Source: Leptospira ognonensis (lineage in GTDB: Bacteria; Spirochaetota; Leptospiria; Leptospirales; Leptospiraceae). Taken from it: 64,000 nt of DNA. Shown here piece by piece: positions 1-9,097 of this stretch. The stretch lies in contig NZ_RQGD01000010.1 in NCBI RefSeq assembly GCF_004770745.1, positions 62,001 through 126,000 of the forward strand, in the 5' to 3' direction. Position numbers and translations under genes: made by a program. Position 1 is the first letter of the stretch. Each line of letters starts with the position of its first letter. Below the pieces are notes generated by a model, which was not told where the DNA came from, did no database searches, and saw nothing but the letters and a program-made list of their open reading frames with translations.

Positions 1-2
1 CA

Positions 3-887
3 ATTTATTATACTACTGACGGAACAACTCCAAAAACATCTGTTAGCGGTTCGACCTCTATGTATTCCTCGGCAATCAGTGTCACAGTAAGCCAAACCAT
101 TCACGCGATCGCAGTGAAGTCAGGTTATGCGAATTCTACCGTTGGCTCTGCTACCTACACCATCAATGGAACAGGAGCATATTCGGTAGGTGGGTGGGTG
201 AGCGGGCTGCAAGGAATGCTGAGCTTACAAAATACCTATAATGATGACTCTCTCACTTTATCTGGCAATGGACCGTTTCATTTCGGTAAACCGCTCGCCA
301 ATGGCGTGTCGTTTACCGTGACCATCCCTACCACTTCCGGGCAATCTTGTCGGGTGGATGTGGACGATGGAGGGGTGAACAAAGGAGGTACCCTTTCTGG
401 CAACTATTTGACTGTCTCTGTCGTCTGTGATGGGGATATCATTGCGGCATCCTCAAAAACAAATTATACATCTACAACGGTTTCGGGAGGTTATTTGGTA
501 ACAGACAATGATACTGGTTTGATCTGGAAAAAATGCGCTCAGGAAATGACCGATCCTAGCTGTACCTTCGTGGGCGGGGGATTGAGCTGGATCAGCCATG
601 GCATTTCCTGTTACCAATTGAATAATGGAACAGGCTATGGAGGAAGAAAGGACTGGCGTTTACCGACCGTGAACGAACTCGCAAGTCTTATGACCTCAGG
701 CAATCCGTCCATCAATACCACTTACTTTGGTACTCCTTATGGCGGAGCTTTTTTTAGAGCGGCAACTACAGACGGAGGGAACTCAGTAAATGCATACGGC
801 TTTGCTACAAGTGGTGGATCCATGTATTCGAATTTGATAAAAAGTGGATTCAACAACCGCTGGACGGATTGTGTTGCCGGACCTTGA
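3..887 (+). CDS. DUF1566 (Lcl C-terminal) protein, 5' end outside the window
   Basis: The reading frame is open from base 3, upstream of the first ATG at 60, so this is the C-terminal part of a larger protein. The first visible residues (IYYTTDGTTP) are the hallmark of a CHB_HEX_C-type beta-sandwich module, often repeated in large surface proteins. Further on, WKKC and then DWRLPTVNELASL identify a DUF1566/Lcl C-terminal domain, a fold common in leptospiral and other bacterial exported proteins. Several cysteines lie in the C-terminal half, consistent with export and disulfides. A surface or secreted role is inferred; no catalytic function is claimed. The N-terminal signal or lipobox cannot be seen. 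Confidence 0.8.
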   Translation: MYYTTDGTTPKTSVSGSTSMYSSAISVTVSQTIHAIAVKSGYANSTVGSATYTINGTGAYSVGGWVSGLQGMLSLQNTYNDDSLTLSGNGPFHFGKPLANGVSFTVTIPTTSGQSCRVDVDDGGVNKGGTLSGNYLTVSVVCDGDIIAASSKTNYTSTTVSGGYLVTDNDTGLIWKKCAQEMTDPSCTFVGGGLSWISHGISCYQLNNGTGYGGRKDWRLPTVNELASLMTSGNPSINTTYFGTPYGGAFFRAATTDGGNSVNAYGFATSGGSMYSNLIKSGFNNRWTDCVAGP

Positions 888-970
888 TCGCAAAGCCTAG
901 AGAGAGATTTTGATTCTCAGCCCGATTGTGCAACGAGGCTGAAACACTCGATACGAAATGCGAATCAGTT

Positions 971-1369
971 CTACCAGAGGTTTCTGATGCGGCAAGCCAC
1001 GTAAGGAGCAATGACTAAAAAAGCCATGCCGAGTGCCAATAGCCTTCCTTTAAATAGATTAAAATCATTGAAGAGCCATTTCCAAGTGAACCCAAAAGCA
1101 AAGCGTCCTACAGAAAGCTCAAATACCATCATGCATACAAACCAAAGGAGGCCAATATAAAACGCATCACCTGCGTTTTGCGGTCCAATCCAAAGAATTG
1201 TAAAATACGAAATGATAAAAATCAAAAACGAACCTGTAAAAACCGCAATTTGGCGGGAGCGTAAATCCCCGACTCTAGGCGTGAGTAACTTCGCCCTTAA
1301 AATCCCATGAACCATCTCTACGAGTGCGATGCAAATCCAAACAGCGAAACCTCTCAGATACATTTCCAT
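971..1369 (-). CDS. small polytopic membrane protein, function unknown
   Basis: The 132-residue protein is dominated by hydrophobic stretches at about residues 5-25, 40-62, 70-90 and 110-127, so four inner-membrane helices are likely. A short basic segment (RAKLLTPRVGDLRSRQ) lies between the first two and a basic C-terminus ends the protein. I do not recognise a named family. It lies alone between a convergent surface-protein gene and a downstream-facing cyclase gene, with no obvious operon partner. Confidence 0.6.
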   Translation of the reverse strand: MEMYLRGFAVWICIALVEMVHGILRAKLLTPRVGDLRSRQIAVFTGSFLIFIISYFTILWIGPQNAGDAFYIGLLWFVCMMVFELSVGRFAFGFTWKWLFNDFNLFKGRLLALGMAFLVIAPYVACRIRNLW

Positions 1370-1482
1370 CTTCTACAAACCTCTGGTTAGAATTTATATC
1401 TTACGTTATGATCAAAAAGTACTACATGTCCTAAAATCACAGCAAATTCGATTTTTGAAACTCTTTTTTCAATTTAGATTGC

Positions 1483-2385
1483 TTAATTGCACATAACCTC
1501 TCGCAGACGATAGTGGCCAGATTTCCCTTTGAGCTTTGCCTGGAACGTCCGTCCATATTGAAACTGCCCGCTCAGATGTTCTTTGACTTCTTCTGAAATC
1601 AAAATATAGGCTTTGGCTTTTTTTGTAGCCGTTTCAATCCGACTCGCCTGATTTACGTTATCTCCAATCGCCGTGACCTGATGTTTTTCGGGGTGTCCTA
1701 TCTCTCCAAGGATCACCTCTCCGAAATGAATGCCAATACCGATTTTAAATTCTTCTCCGAAAAATTGTTGTTTGAGATATTCGTTTAACGTGGACAATTC
1801 ACGCTGCATAGCAATGGCAGTGGTGACTGCATCGTGACAGATTTTTTTCGGATCAGTTTCATTCAAACCGAAGAGACACATCATTCCATCGCCCATAAAC
1901 TTATCAATGTACCCGTGATTCTTAAGAACGGTGTCTCCCACTTTTTTAAAATACCGATTCAAGATATGGACAACATCATAGGCAAGGTTTCTTTCTGAAA
2001 AGTTAGTAAAACCTCGAATATCGCTAAACAGAATGGCAACCTTTCGTTCGCTACCTCGTTCCACTCCTCTCTCACCATATGCCGTCTCAATATCATCACG
2101 ATCGATCACCAAACGACGAATTTTGATATCTCCATAGACTTTTGTCTGACAGGCCAAACGAATCTCGCTTGGAAATCCTTTTGCTTCCGCAAGTGTTTTT
2201 TCCTCCGTTGTTCGCGGACCCAAATTTTCTTCCCCACTGAGGACAAGAACGCGGCAGGTCGAGCAACGAGCATGTCCCCCGCATTCATGGGTATGATTCT
2301 TACTTGAAGAAAGAGCAATCGCTAGAATCGTATCTCCGCTCTCGGAACTTTCGATCGTACATTCATTTAAATATTCAATTTTCAT
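1483..2385 (-). CDS. 2Fe-2S ferredoxin / class III adenylate-guanylate cyclase fusion
   Basis: The N-terminal ~95 residues are a plant/adrenodoxin-type ferredoxin: the cysteine set is CGGHARCSTC (C-x5-C-x2-C) with a fourth cysteine about 36 residues later in LACQT. The C-terminal ~180 residues are a class III nucleotide cyclase with FSDIRGFT (metal Asp), DKFMGDGMM, and AIGDNVNQASR (substrate/transition-state residues). The protein has no signal peptide or membrane helix, so a soluble redox-linked cyclase is likely. The frame extends back to a TTG at 2409, but the ATG at 2385 directly precedes the ferredoxin fold and is preferred; upstream AAAGGG is somewhat distant from it. The link between redox state and cyclase activity is inferred from the fusion. 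Confidence 0.88.
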   Translation of the reverse strand: MKIEYLNECTIESSESGDTILAIALSSSKNHTHECGGHARCSTCRVLVLSGEENLGPRTTEEKTLAEAKGFPSEIRLACQTKVYGDIKIRRLVIDRDDIETAYGERGVERGSERKVAILFSDIRGFTNFSERNLAYDVVHILNRYFKKVGDTVLKNHGYIDKFMGDGMMCLFGLNETDPKKICHDAVTTAIAMQRELSTLNEYLKQQFFGEEFKIGIGIHFGEVILGEIGHPEKHQVTAIGDNVNQASRIETATKKAKAYILISEEVKEHLSGQFQYGRTFQAKLKGKSGHYRLREVMCN

Positions 2386-2528
2386 GGTATAGGGTTTCCC
2401 TTTAGACAAATTCCCAGATGCAAATGCATCGCTCCGTTCTGCTTTTTATCCTGACTCTCTTTGAGCTTCACGGTTTATGACGGAGAAACTTCCAGCAAAT
2501 CCTTAGAAATTATCATTGATCTTTAGAT

Positions 2529-3011
2529 ATGGACAAGCCAAATCATTGGATTATGAAATCAGATGCCCAAAGTCCAGAGTCTTATGTAGATTCTCTCCCT
2601 GATGATAGAAAAGTTGCGATCAGTAAACTGCGTAAAATCATACTAAAAAATTTAAAACCTGGTTTTAGTGAGATGATGAATTATGGCATGATAGGATACG
2701 TTGTTCCCCATAAATTATATCCATCCGGTTATCATTGTGATCCTAAGCTTCCTTTACCATTCCTGAACATTGCCTCCCAAAAGAATTTCATCGCATTGTA
2801 TCACATGGGTATTTACGCCGATGAAAAACTCATGGAATGGTTTGTCACAGAATATAAAAAGCTTGGTTTACCGAAACTGGACATGGGAAAGAGCTGTATC
2901 AGATTCAAAAAGCCAGACCAAATCCCTTACGAGTTGATAGGCTCTTTATGCAATAAAATGTCAGCGAAGGAATGGATTACATTGTATGAAAAAAAAATTA
3001 AGAAAGGTTGA
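2529..3011 (+). CDS. DUF1801 (YdhG-like) domain protein
   Basis: A 160-residue soluble protein. The pattern of an N-terminal helix (SLPDDRKVAISKLRKIIL), a central MMNYGMIGYVVP strand pair and ASQKNFIALYHMG matches the DUF1801/YdhG fold, related to the SCP2-like/Fe-S assembly-scaffold-like small domains found across bacteria. The conserved C-terminal GKSCIRFKK segment is also present. Biochemical function is not established. A second in-frame ATG at 2553 could be the start; neither has a convincing ribosome site. It converges with the hybrid kinase gene, leaving 28 bp between stops. Confidence 0.75.
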   Translation: MDKPNHWIMKSDAQSPESYVDSLPDDRKVAISKLRKIILKNLKPGFSEMMNYGMIGYVVPHKLYPSGYHCDPKLPLPFLNIASQKNFIALYHMGIYADEKLMEWFVTEYKKLGLPKLDMGKSCIRFKKPDQIPYELIGSLCNKMSAKEWITLYEKKIKKG

Positions 3012-3039
3012 TTCGTCTTCACTTTACCAGGATTAATTT

Positions 3040-4989
3040 TTAAACTTGAACAGTATCCTTTATCAGATATAAATGAATCATTTTTTCAAAATCTGCTCTT
3101 ACGGCTGGTTTACTAATATAGTCATTCATACCAGCAGCGATGCATCGATCTTTTTCACCTAACACGGTACCTGCCGTTACTGCAATGATCGGAATTTCTC
3201 TTGCTACAGGTAATTCGCGAATGCGTTTCACAGCCTCATATCCATTGACAATCGGCATTTGAATGTCCATGAATACCATATCTGCCTTTCCGGTTTGAAA
3301 GAATGCTATCGCCTCAGCTCCATTCACTGCCTCATGAAGACTTGCATTTGGTAAAACTTTTCTCAGAATCGCTTTTACGAGCTTCATATTTACGTTGTTA
3401 TCTTCCGCGATCAATATTGAATAATTCGCTTCGTTTATAAGTGGCTTTTTCAAAAGCTTCTCGATATTTCCTTGTATGGGTTTAAAATCAAGAAGTGAAA
3501 AGTTAAATGTTTTCAAAACCAAATCGAAATAAAAATCAGAGCCTTTTCCTACCTCACTATTCAATTCGATTTTACTATTCATGTATCCGAGAATCCGATT
3601 TGAAATCGAAAGTCCAAGACCTGTTCCACCGTATTTACGGGTCGTCGAAAAATCCTCTTGCGTAAAGGCATCGAATATTTTTTTCTGATTTTCTTTTGCG
3701 ATTCCAATCCCTGTGTCTTGGATCGAAATCCTAATTTTCTTTAGCTGATCATCTTGATCCTCGACAATGCTAATTGAAAATTCGATTTTACCTTTTTCTG
3801 TAAACTTGATCGCATTGCTTAGTAGATTGATGACGACTTGCTTAAAACGGATCGGGTCAATGAAAACATAATCGGGAAGTTCGGGTACAATATTCAATCT
3901 TAGTTTTATATGTTTTTGACTAGCCTGGAAACTTACGATATTGAGCACCTCATCAGCAAGGTCGCCAAGACTCGTATTTTCAGGTTCTAACTCTAATTTG
4001 CCGGCTTCAATTTTTGAAAAGTCTAGGATATCTGTAATTATATCTAATAGAGCATTGGCACTATATTGGATCGATCGCATATAGTCTCTCTGAGAATGGT
4101 CAAGACTCGTCTTTAATAAAAGATCGGTAAATCCAATGATGCCATTGATGGGCGTGCGAATCTCATGACTCATGTTTGCGAGAAAATCGGATTTAGCGAC
4201 ATTCGCCTGTTCAGCTAACTTCTTCGCACGAATTTGTTCTTCGTGCACAAATTTATACTCTTTATTGTTTCGTGCGATAAAACAAATTCCTTCAACGATT
4301 CCATGCGGATCAAAAATAGGAGTCATCGTAACGATCACATCAATCATTTCTCCATTCTTTGTTTGCTTGGAGGTTTCATATTTTCCTATACTATCTCCCC
4401 AAAAACATCTTTGTGTGACCAATGCTTCCTCGTGTCTTTTTTCCACGGGGATGAGTAGATTCGCAGATTGGCCTAAAATTTCATAATTCGCATAACCAAA
4501 GAGAGACTCAGCACTTTGATTCCATATGATGATTTTACTATTTTTATCCACTGCATAAACGGCATCGGTTGTACAATTCAATAGGGAGCTGAGTTTATGT
4601 TCGGTAATGTATGGGCGAACGAGGAATAGGAGGAAAGATTTTTCGAAATTGTCTGTAAAACGAATCCCCGTTGCTTCCATCTCGAGCATGCCACTTCCAT
4701 GTACGCGAAAAAAGACGCGCTTCCAGCTCTCGTTCAAATTCATTCCTGCATAAAAGTCAAGTTGTGGCAAAACGATCTCAGTAAGCATTTCAGGGAGTTG
4801 TACTAAACTATCGTTTTGGAGGAGTCCAAGCGTATCCAATAACTGAGGTGCAACGTAGACTCCGGCTAATGAGTGAGCCTCTTGGATCCAAAAGCCCGCC
4901 TTGCCTTCTTTTAGAATCAACTCCAGGATTTCATCTGAAGAATTCGTTAATATATTGAGTAAGATGCGGTGTTTGCTGGAATTTAGCAT
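3040..4989 (-). CDS. hybrid sensor histidine kinase (PAS-HisKA-HATPase-REC)
   Basis: Domain order over 649 residues: an N-terminal sensory region of about 125 residues, a PAS domain (~132-245, with AVYAVDKNSKIIIWN), a short coiled coil, HisKA with phospho-acceptor H275 in SHEIRTP, HATPase (N box NLLSNAIKF, G boxes DTGIGI and GGTGLGLSI) and a C-terminal receiver whose acceptor Asp lies in MVFMDIQMP and whose Lys is in ISKPA. No clear membrane helix or signal peptide is seen, so a cytoplasmic sensor is probable. The stimulus is unknown. The start lies beside the largest gap in the window, and no cognate response regulator is adjacent, fitting a phosphorelay through its own receiver. Confidence 0.93.
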   Translation of the reverse strand: MLNSSKHRILLNILTNSSDEILELILKEGKAGFWIQEAHSLAGVYVAPQLLDTLGLLQNDSLVQLPEMLTEIVLPQLDFYAGMNLNESWKRVFFRVHGSGMLEMEATGIRFTDNFEKSFLLFLVRPYITEHKLSSLLNCTTDAVYAVDKNSKIIIWNQSAESLFGYANYEILGQSANLLIPVEKRHEEALVTQRCFWGDSIGKYETSKQTKNGEMIDVIVTMTPIFDPHGIVEGICFIARNNKEYKFVHEEQIRAKKLAEQANVAKSDFLANMSHEIRTPINGIIGFTDLLLKTSLDHSQRDYMRSIQYSANALLDIITDILDFSKIEAGKLELEPENTSLGDLADEVLNIVSFQASQKHIKLRLNIVPELPDYVFIDPIRFKQVVINLLSNAIKFTEKGKIEFSISIVEDQDDQLKKIRISIQDTGIGIAKENQKKIFDAFTQEDFSTTRKYGGTGLGLSISNRILGYMNSKIELNSEVGKGSDFYFDLVLKTFNFSLLDFKPIQGNIEKLLKKPLINEANYSILIAEDNNVNMKLVKAILRKVLPNASLHEAVNGAEAIAFFQTGKADMVFMDIQMPIVNGYEAVKRIRELPVAREIPIIAVTAGTVLGEKDRCIAAGMNDYISKPAVRADFEKMIHLYLIKDTVQV

Positions 4990-5355
4990 TTAATCTAAGA
5001 TCGGTTGAAAGTGATATCGATCCATAACACGTATCATAGTTTCTAACAGATTCCCAGGCAAGCAAATTTCCTTGCGGTCTTTGGGACCGAATCAGTCAAA
5101 AAAAATTACAAGATGAAATAAATCCAAACCTTCTTATTTAATCTAGAAGATCTCAAAATTTAACTCCTTCAGGCTTTCCATTAGGAGTCGAAGGTTGATC
5201 CAATATCACTAATAAAATTTATCACTTGTTTGTTTTTATTTCGAACAAATAAATTTCTTCAAATACCCTCGATAAAAAGGCAAACAAAAGCGAATTCTTT
5301 TCTATCAATTTTAGATTGCAATTTCCTCCGTTTTTTTTGAAACTCGAATCAATCT
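4990..5355. other. 366-bp intergenic region between divergent genes, with inverted repeats
   Basis: This gap separates the divergently transcribed hybrid kinase and glycosyltransferase-like genes and must hold both promoters. No credible coding frame is seen. It contains CGGTC/GACCG around a 5-nt loop near 5075-5089, and nested inverted repeats: AACCTTC at 5127-5133 matching GAAGGTT at 5190-5196, enclosing ACTCCT at 5163-5168 and AGGAGT at 5183-5188. Whether they form RNA structure or an operator is not known. No promoter could be assigned with confidence. Confidence 0.45.
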
Positions 5356-6906
5356 ATGGAATCAACTGTTCAGAAACTTACGACATTCTCCAAAAAAAAC
5401 ATAATCCCTATACTTTATATCTTGATAACTTTCTCGTTAATTTTTTCTTATAATAAAAAATATTTAGGCCTATCGCAAGACCAAATATTTAAATTCATAC
5501 AAGTCACTGACTTAATAAAGAACGAGTACCAATCGTTTGAAAGATTTATTCCGAATCCTGAAATTGATCCAAACTTTACGCATAAAATCTATGATCCTCC
5601 GTTTGAACATGTCATAAATAAAAAAGTCTTCTCGGTATTTCCTTGGCTTTGGACTTTAATCAACGCTCCCTTTTATCAATTTCTTCCATATCCTGGACTT
5701 CTGCTTTTATCGTTTTTGTTCGGGTTCCTATCCTTAATTTTCTTTCGGAAGCTACTGCTCGAATTCGATTTTTCACCGACAGTTGTGTATCATTCCCAGT
5801 TATTTTACCTTTTATCTACACCTTTGGTTGTTTATTCCTCTTGGTATTACGAGGCCACACTCTGCTCTTTTCTATTATACTTTACGATCTACCAAGCTCT
5901 CAAGGCTTTCAAACCAGCCACAAATGCCAAGACAACATGGTTGGTCGTCGGAATTTTCACTGGTTTGCATTTGTTTCTTAGGGTCGAAACTGGTTTTTTT
6001 AGCGGACTTATTATTTCTATGCTTCTACTTTTCCGATGGAGATCATTGCCCGTCAAACAAGTATTATACTTTTTGTCTGGAGTGATCTTTACTTTTGTTT
6101 TATTTTTTTATTCCAACAAATTGATTTATGGAATCTATGAACCTTTGATTGTTTATGATGTCATCGAGCATACATTTGGATTCCGCTTTGAAAATTTGAT
6201 TGGGTATTTATTTTTGTATCGATATTCCTTGGCTGTGTACTTCCCTGCTTCTTTTTTGTCCCTATTCTATTTGAAAAATTTGTTTAAAAATTCTGAAGAA
6301 CAAGGAGATCAGTTAGCACTTTTTTCTGCTGTATGGCTCTTTATTCTGACGATTCCCTTTGTTGCGGCCCAAGAACAAGGCATTGATCTGACTCCGAGAT
6401 ATCTTTTCCCTGCGATTCCACTTTTGGCTACTTTTGTCTTTCGACAATTACAGATTTGGAAGCAAATAAATTGGAAGTTCTATGTAGTAACAGGGTATTC
6501 AGGCATCTTCATTTTGTTATTTTCAATCCTTGCAATTTGGGGAAGTCGTGAATCCACAAAAATCATCACTCAAATTGCCCCACACTTGGCTTCCGAAAAC
6601 ATCACATCATCAAAATACATTAACAATTTTGCATATGGTATGCCCGACAAAACTTTTTACCTTTGTGAAACGAAAGAGGAAATTATAAACTTTTACAATT
6701 CACTTAAACAACACGGATCTCAAGCTAGAATGATCATCACAAAAATTGAAAACCCAGAAAAGTTTAGTGGAGATAAAAATCATTTTGGCTACCAAATCCT
6801 GATACAATCCTTCAAAAAGTTTCAAGAGATTGAAACGATCCCGAACAAACGGATCATTTTTGAAAACAAAAACTTTTACATATTTGAATTCACGAACCAA
6901 CCATAG
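5356..6906 (+). CDS. polytopic membrane protein, probable GT-C-type glycosyltransferase
   Basis: A 516-residue integral membrane protein with about ten hydrophobic segments and a C-terminal soluble tail of ~110 residues. The first external loop carries DQIFKFIQVTDLIKN, in the position where GT-C (dolichyl-phosphate-mannose/ArnT-type) enzymes keep their acidic catalytic motif, and a polytopic LPS- or lipid-sugar transferase is the best guess. It resembles the leptospiral family often labelled LA_3751/LA_3752 putative glycosyltransferase, from memory only. Upstream there is no strong ribosome site (GAAAC). It converges with the sensor kinase gene, 16 bp apart. Donor, acceptor and glycan are unknown. 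Confidence 0.65.
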   Translation: MESTVQKLTTFSKKNIIPILYILITFSLIFSYNKKYLGLSQDQIFKFIQVTDLIKNEYQSFERFIPNPEIDPNFTHKIYDPPFEHVINKKVFSVFPWLWTLINAPFYQFLPYPGLLLLSFLFGFLSLIFFRKLLLEFDFSPTVVYHSQLFYLLSTPLVVYSSWYYEATLCSFLLYFTIYQALKAFKPATNAKTTWLVVGIFTGLHLFLRVETGFFSGLIISMLLLFRWRSLPVKQVLYFLSGVIFTFVLFFYSNKLIYGIYEPLIVYDVIEHTFGFRFENLIGYLFLYRYSLAVYFPASFLSLFYLKNLFKNSEEQGDQLALFSAVWLFILTIPFVAAQEQGIDLTPRYLFPAIPLLATFVFRQLQIWKQINWKFYVVTGYSGIFILLFSILAIWGSRESTKIITQIAPHLASENITSSKYINNFAYGMPDKTFYLCETKEEIINFYNSLKQHGSQARMIITKIENPEKFSGDKNHFGYQILIQSFKKFQEIETIPNKRIIFENKNFYIFEFTNQP

Positions 6907-6922
6907 ACCTGCCTTTTTGAAC

Positions 6923-9097
6923 TTAATGGTTCGATGGCTCTGAAGAAGGAGAAAATGCGGGTAGGTAAACATAGAATGCAGTGCGTCCTGGTTTACTTTC
7001 AAATTCAATCCTACCTCTCAGGTTTAAGATGATCTTTTTACAGATATCTAAACCTAACCCAAGACCTGCAGCGTCAGTCTTTGAAGTAAAGAAAGGATCG
7101 AAAATTTTTGGTTGTATGGATTCTGGAATGCCAACGCCTGAATCAATAAATGTTACTTTTATAAAATCTGCCTCATCTTCTACTTTAATTTCTATCGAAC
7201 CTTCATTGGACATGGCATGTAAACTATTGTTTATTAAGTTTACCCACACTTGATTCAAACTGTCGCGATTGCCGAGACATTTTCGAGACGTTGTAAAATT
7301 TTTGGAAATCGTCACTTGATTATGTATATTATAATAATATAGATATAATATGTTTTCAATCTCATGAACGACATCAATCTGTGATTCACCACTCTTTGAA
7401 TCCTGATCAGATACCAAATAATTCTTTAATGCTTTTACAACGTGTGTCGCTTTTTCAGTTGCGACCGAGATAATGGAACACGATCTGTTTGCATTCGCGA
7501 TAAACTTGGCAAGTTGCAAGAGTTCGATAGATTTTTTACTTTCTAAAATGGAGCGAACTTTTTCTTCTTCGAGGCGATAAGCTCCAGATTCTATAACGAG
7601 CGCTATATGTTCGCCAGAAATATTCATTTTTAATGCGTCTGAAAATTTGGACGCAAGCTCTTTCTTTAAGGCTCGCTCTTGTTTCCCATCGATAAAATGA
7701 CTTTCATCTCGCAGACTTTCTTTCAGTAAAACTTCTAGCAGTCGAAAATCATTCTCTTCAAATTTAGAAAGTGATTCAATCATCACTCTTAAATCGGCTT
7801 TAAGAAAGGTTGCGATCGAATGATTAGAAGAAACGATCGCTCCTAATGGAGTGTTTAATTCGTGCGCCATTCCTGCAGCGAGCTTTCCGATCGTGGCAAG
7901 TTTTTCTGAGTTGATTAACCTGCCTTGTGCTTCTGTTAAATCATTCAAAGTAGTCTTTAAAGATTGATTGATCTCTCTTAACTCGTCTGTTCGCTGTGCC
8001 ACCTCTTTTTCTAAGTTTTCAGAATATCGTCGATTCCAGCGCTGTCTCAGTAGTATCCAAACCAGTACTACTAAGATACAGAGGGCAGCTACCGACCTAA
8101 TGATGATGGTATAGTTTGGCTGTGGATTGGGATTATAAATAAAGCTGTCTAAGTCAAGATTCTTCGGAAGCATACCAAATTCAGAATAGATATCTGCAAT
8201 ATGTTTCCATCTTCCTGGATTCATATACCCGATTTCGACAAGGATCGGTTGGATCAAGGGAACCATTTGTTCTGCTTCGTACAATAGTCTTTCTTTAGAT
8301 AAACTACCGTTATATTTAGAGAGTATGAGGTCGGCAATTTCCTCTTTATGATTCATCGCATACTGCCATCCGCGTAAACTTGCCTCCCGAAAGTTCTTTA
8401 CTCTTTCAGGGTTCGATTCTAACTCAAATTGGCTCGTGAATAGATTATCTCCGTAAAAATCTATACCTGCCATACGCGGAGAAAAGGTTAAAAAGGGAAC
8501 CTTCGCTTTCTCCAAATCATACGTCTGTGATGTTGAATATCCATCGAGTGCATCGACTTTTCCATTACCCAATTCCTCAAACTTAAAGCTATGTTCAAGC
8601 TGAATAAAGTCTGATGATTTGATGCCTTCTTTTTTCAAGTAAGCAAGGATTTCATAGACTCTGGGCGAGAGCATGACTTTTTTTCCCGCAATGTCATGAA
8701 TGCTCTGTGTGGAGCTGATTTTGCGAAGATACAAAACAGACGGTGAATGTTGAAAGATAACGGCAATGACAACGATCGGCGTGCCTGCATGCCACTGCAA
8801 GAGAACTTCATTTGTTCCCACGCCATACCTTCCCGCTTCAGCGGTGACTTGCTGATGCAACCCCTCGACTCCTTTCCGACTTTCAATGATGTCTACATCC
8901 AATCCAACGTCTTTATAGTAACCCTTTTCCAAGGCCGCATAATATCCCGCAAATTGGAATTGATGGGTCCACTTTAAGTATAGCTCAATTTTATCTGTCG
9001 CAAAGAGATCACCTCCAGAACATAAGAAAAGGGTAACTGAGTAGGCAACCAGACTGGAAAAGAATTTAGAACGCAAAGTATATGAAACTTTTAGCAT
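6923..9097 (-). CDS. NMT1/THI5-like binding-protein sensor histidine kinase
   Basis: The N-terminus is a signal sequence followed by a periplasmic solute-binding domain of the NMT1/THI5 type (about residues 35-310; the segment KWTHQFQFAGYYAALEKGYY is diagnostic of pyrimidine-precursor/alkanesulfonate-like binders). A membrane helix follows at ~328-350, then a coiled coil, HisKA with H412 in AHELNTP, and HATPase (NLINNSLHAM, DSGVGIP, GLGLGLDI). A helical stretch of ~150 residues separates HisKA from HATPase. The ligand is likely a small aromatic or thiamine-precursor-like molecule, but this is family inference. Its first 32 bp overlap the end of the MBOAT gene, implying translational coupling. 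No response regulator is adjacent. Confidence 0.9.
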   Translation of the reverse strand: MLKVSYTLRSKFFSSLVAYSVTLFLCSGGDLFATDKIELYLKWTHQFQFAGYYAALEKGYYKDVGLDVDIIESRKGVEGLHQQVTAEAGRYGVGTNEVLLQWHAGTPIVVIAVIFQHSPSVLYLRKISSTQSIHDIAGKKVMLSPRVYEILAYLKKEGIKSSDFIQLEHSFKFEELGNGKVDALDGYSTSQTYDLEKAKVPFLTFSPRMAGIDFYGDNLFTSQFELESNPERVKNFREASLRGWQYAMNHKEEIADLILSKYNGSLSKERLLYEAEQMVPLIQPILVEIGYMNPGRWKHIADIYSEFGMLPKNLDLDSFIYNPNPQPNYTIIIRSVAALCILVVLVWILLRQRWNRRYSENLEKEVAQRTDELREINQSLKTTLNDLTEAQGRLINSEKLATIGKLAAGMAHELNTPLGAIVSSNHSIATFLKADLRVMIESLSKFEENDFRLLEVLLKESLRDESHFIDGKQERALKKELASKFSDALKMNISGEHIALVIESGAYRLEEEKVRSILESKKSIELLQLAKFIANANRSCSIISVATEKATHVVKALKNYLVSDQDSKSGESQIDVVHEIENILYLYYYNIHNQVTISKNFTTSRKCLGNRDSLNQVWVNLINNSLHAMSNEGSIEIKVEDEADFIKVTFIDSGVGIPESIQPKIFDPFFTSKTDAAGLGLGLDICKKIILNLRGRIEFESKPGRTAFYVYLPAFSPSSEPSNH

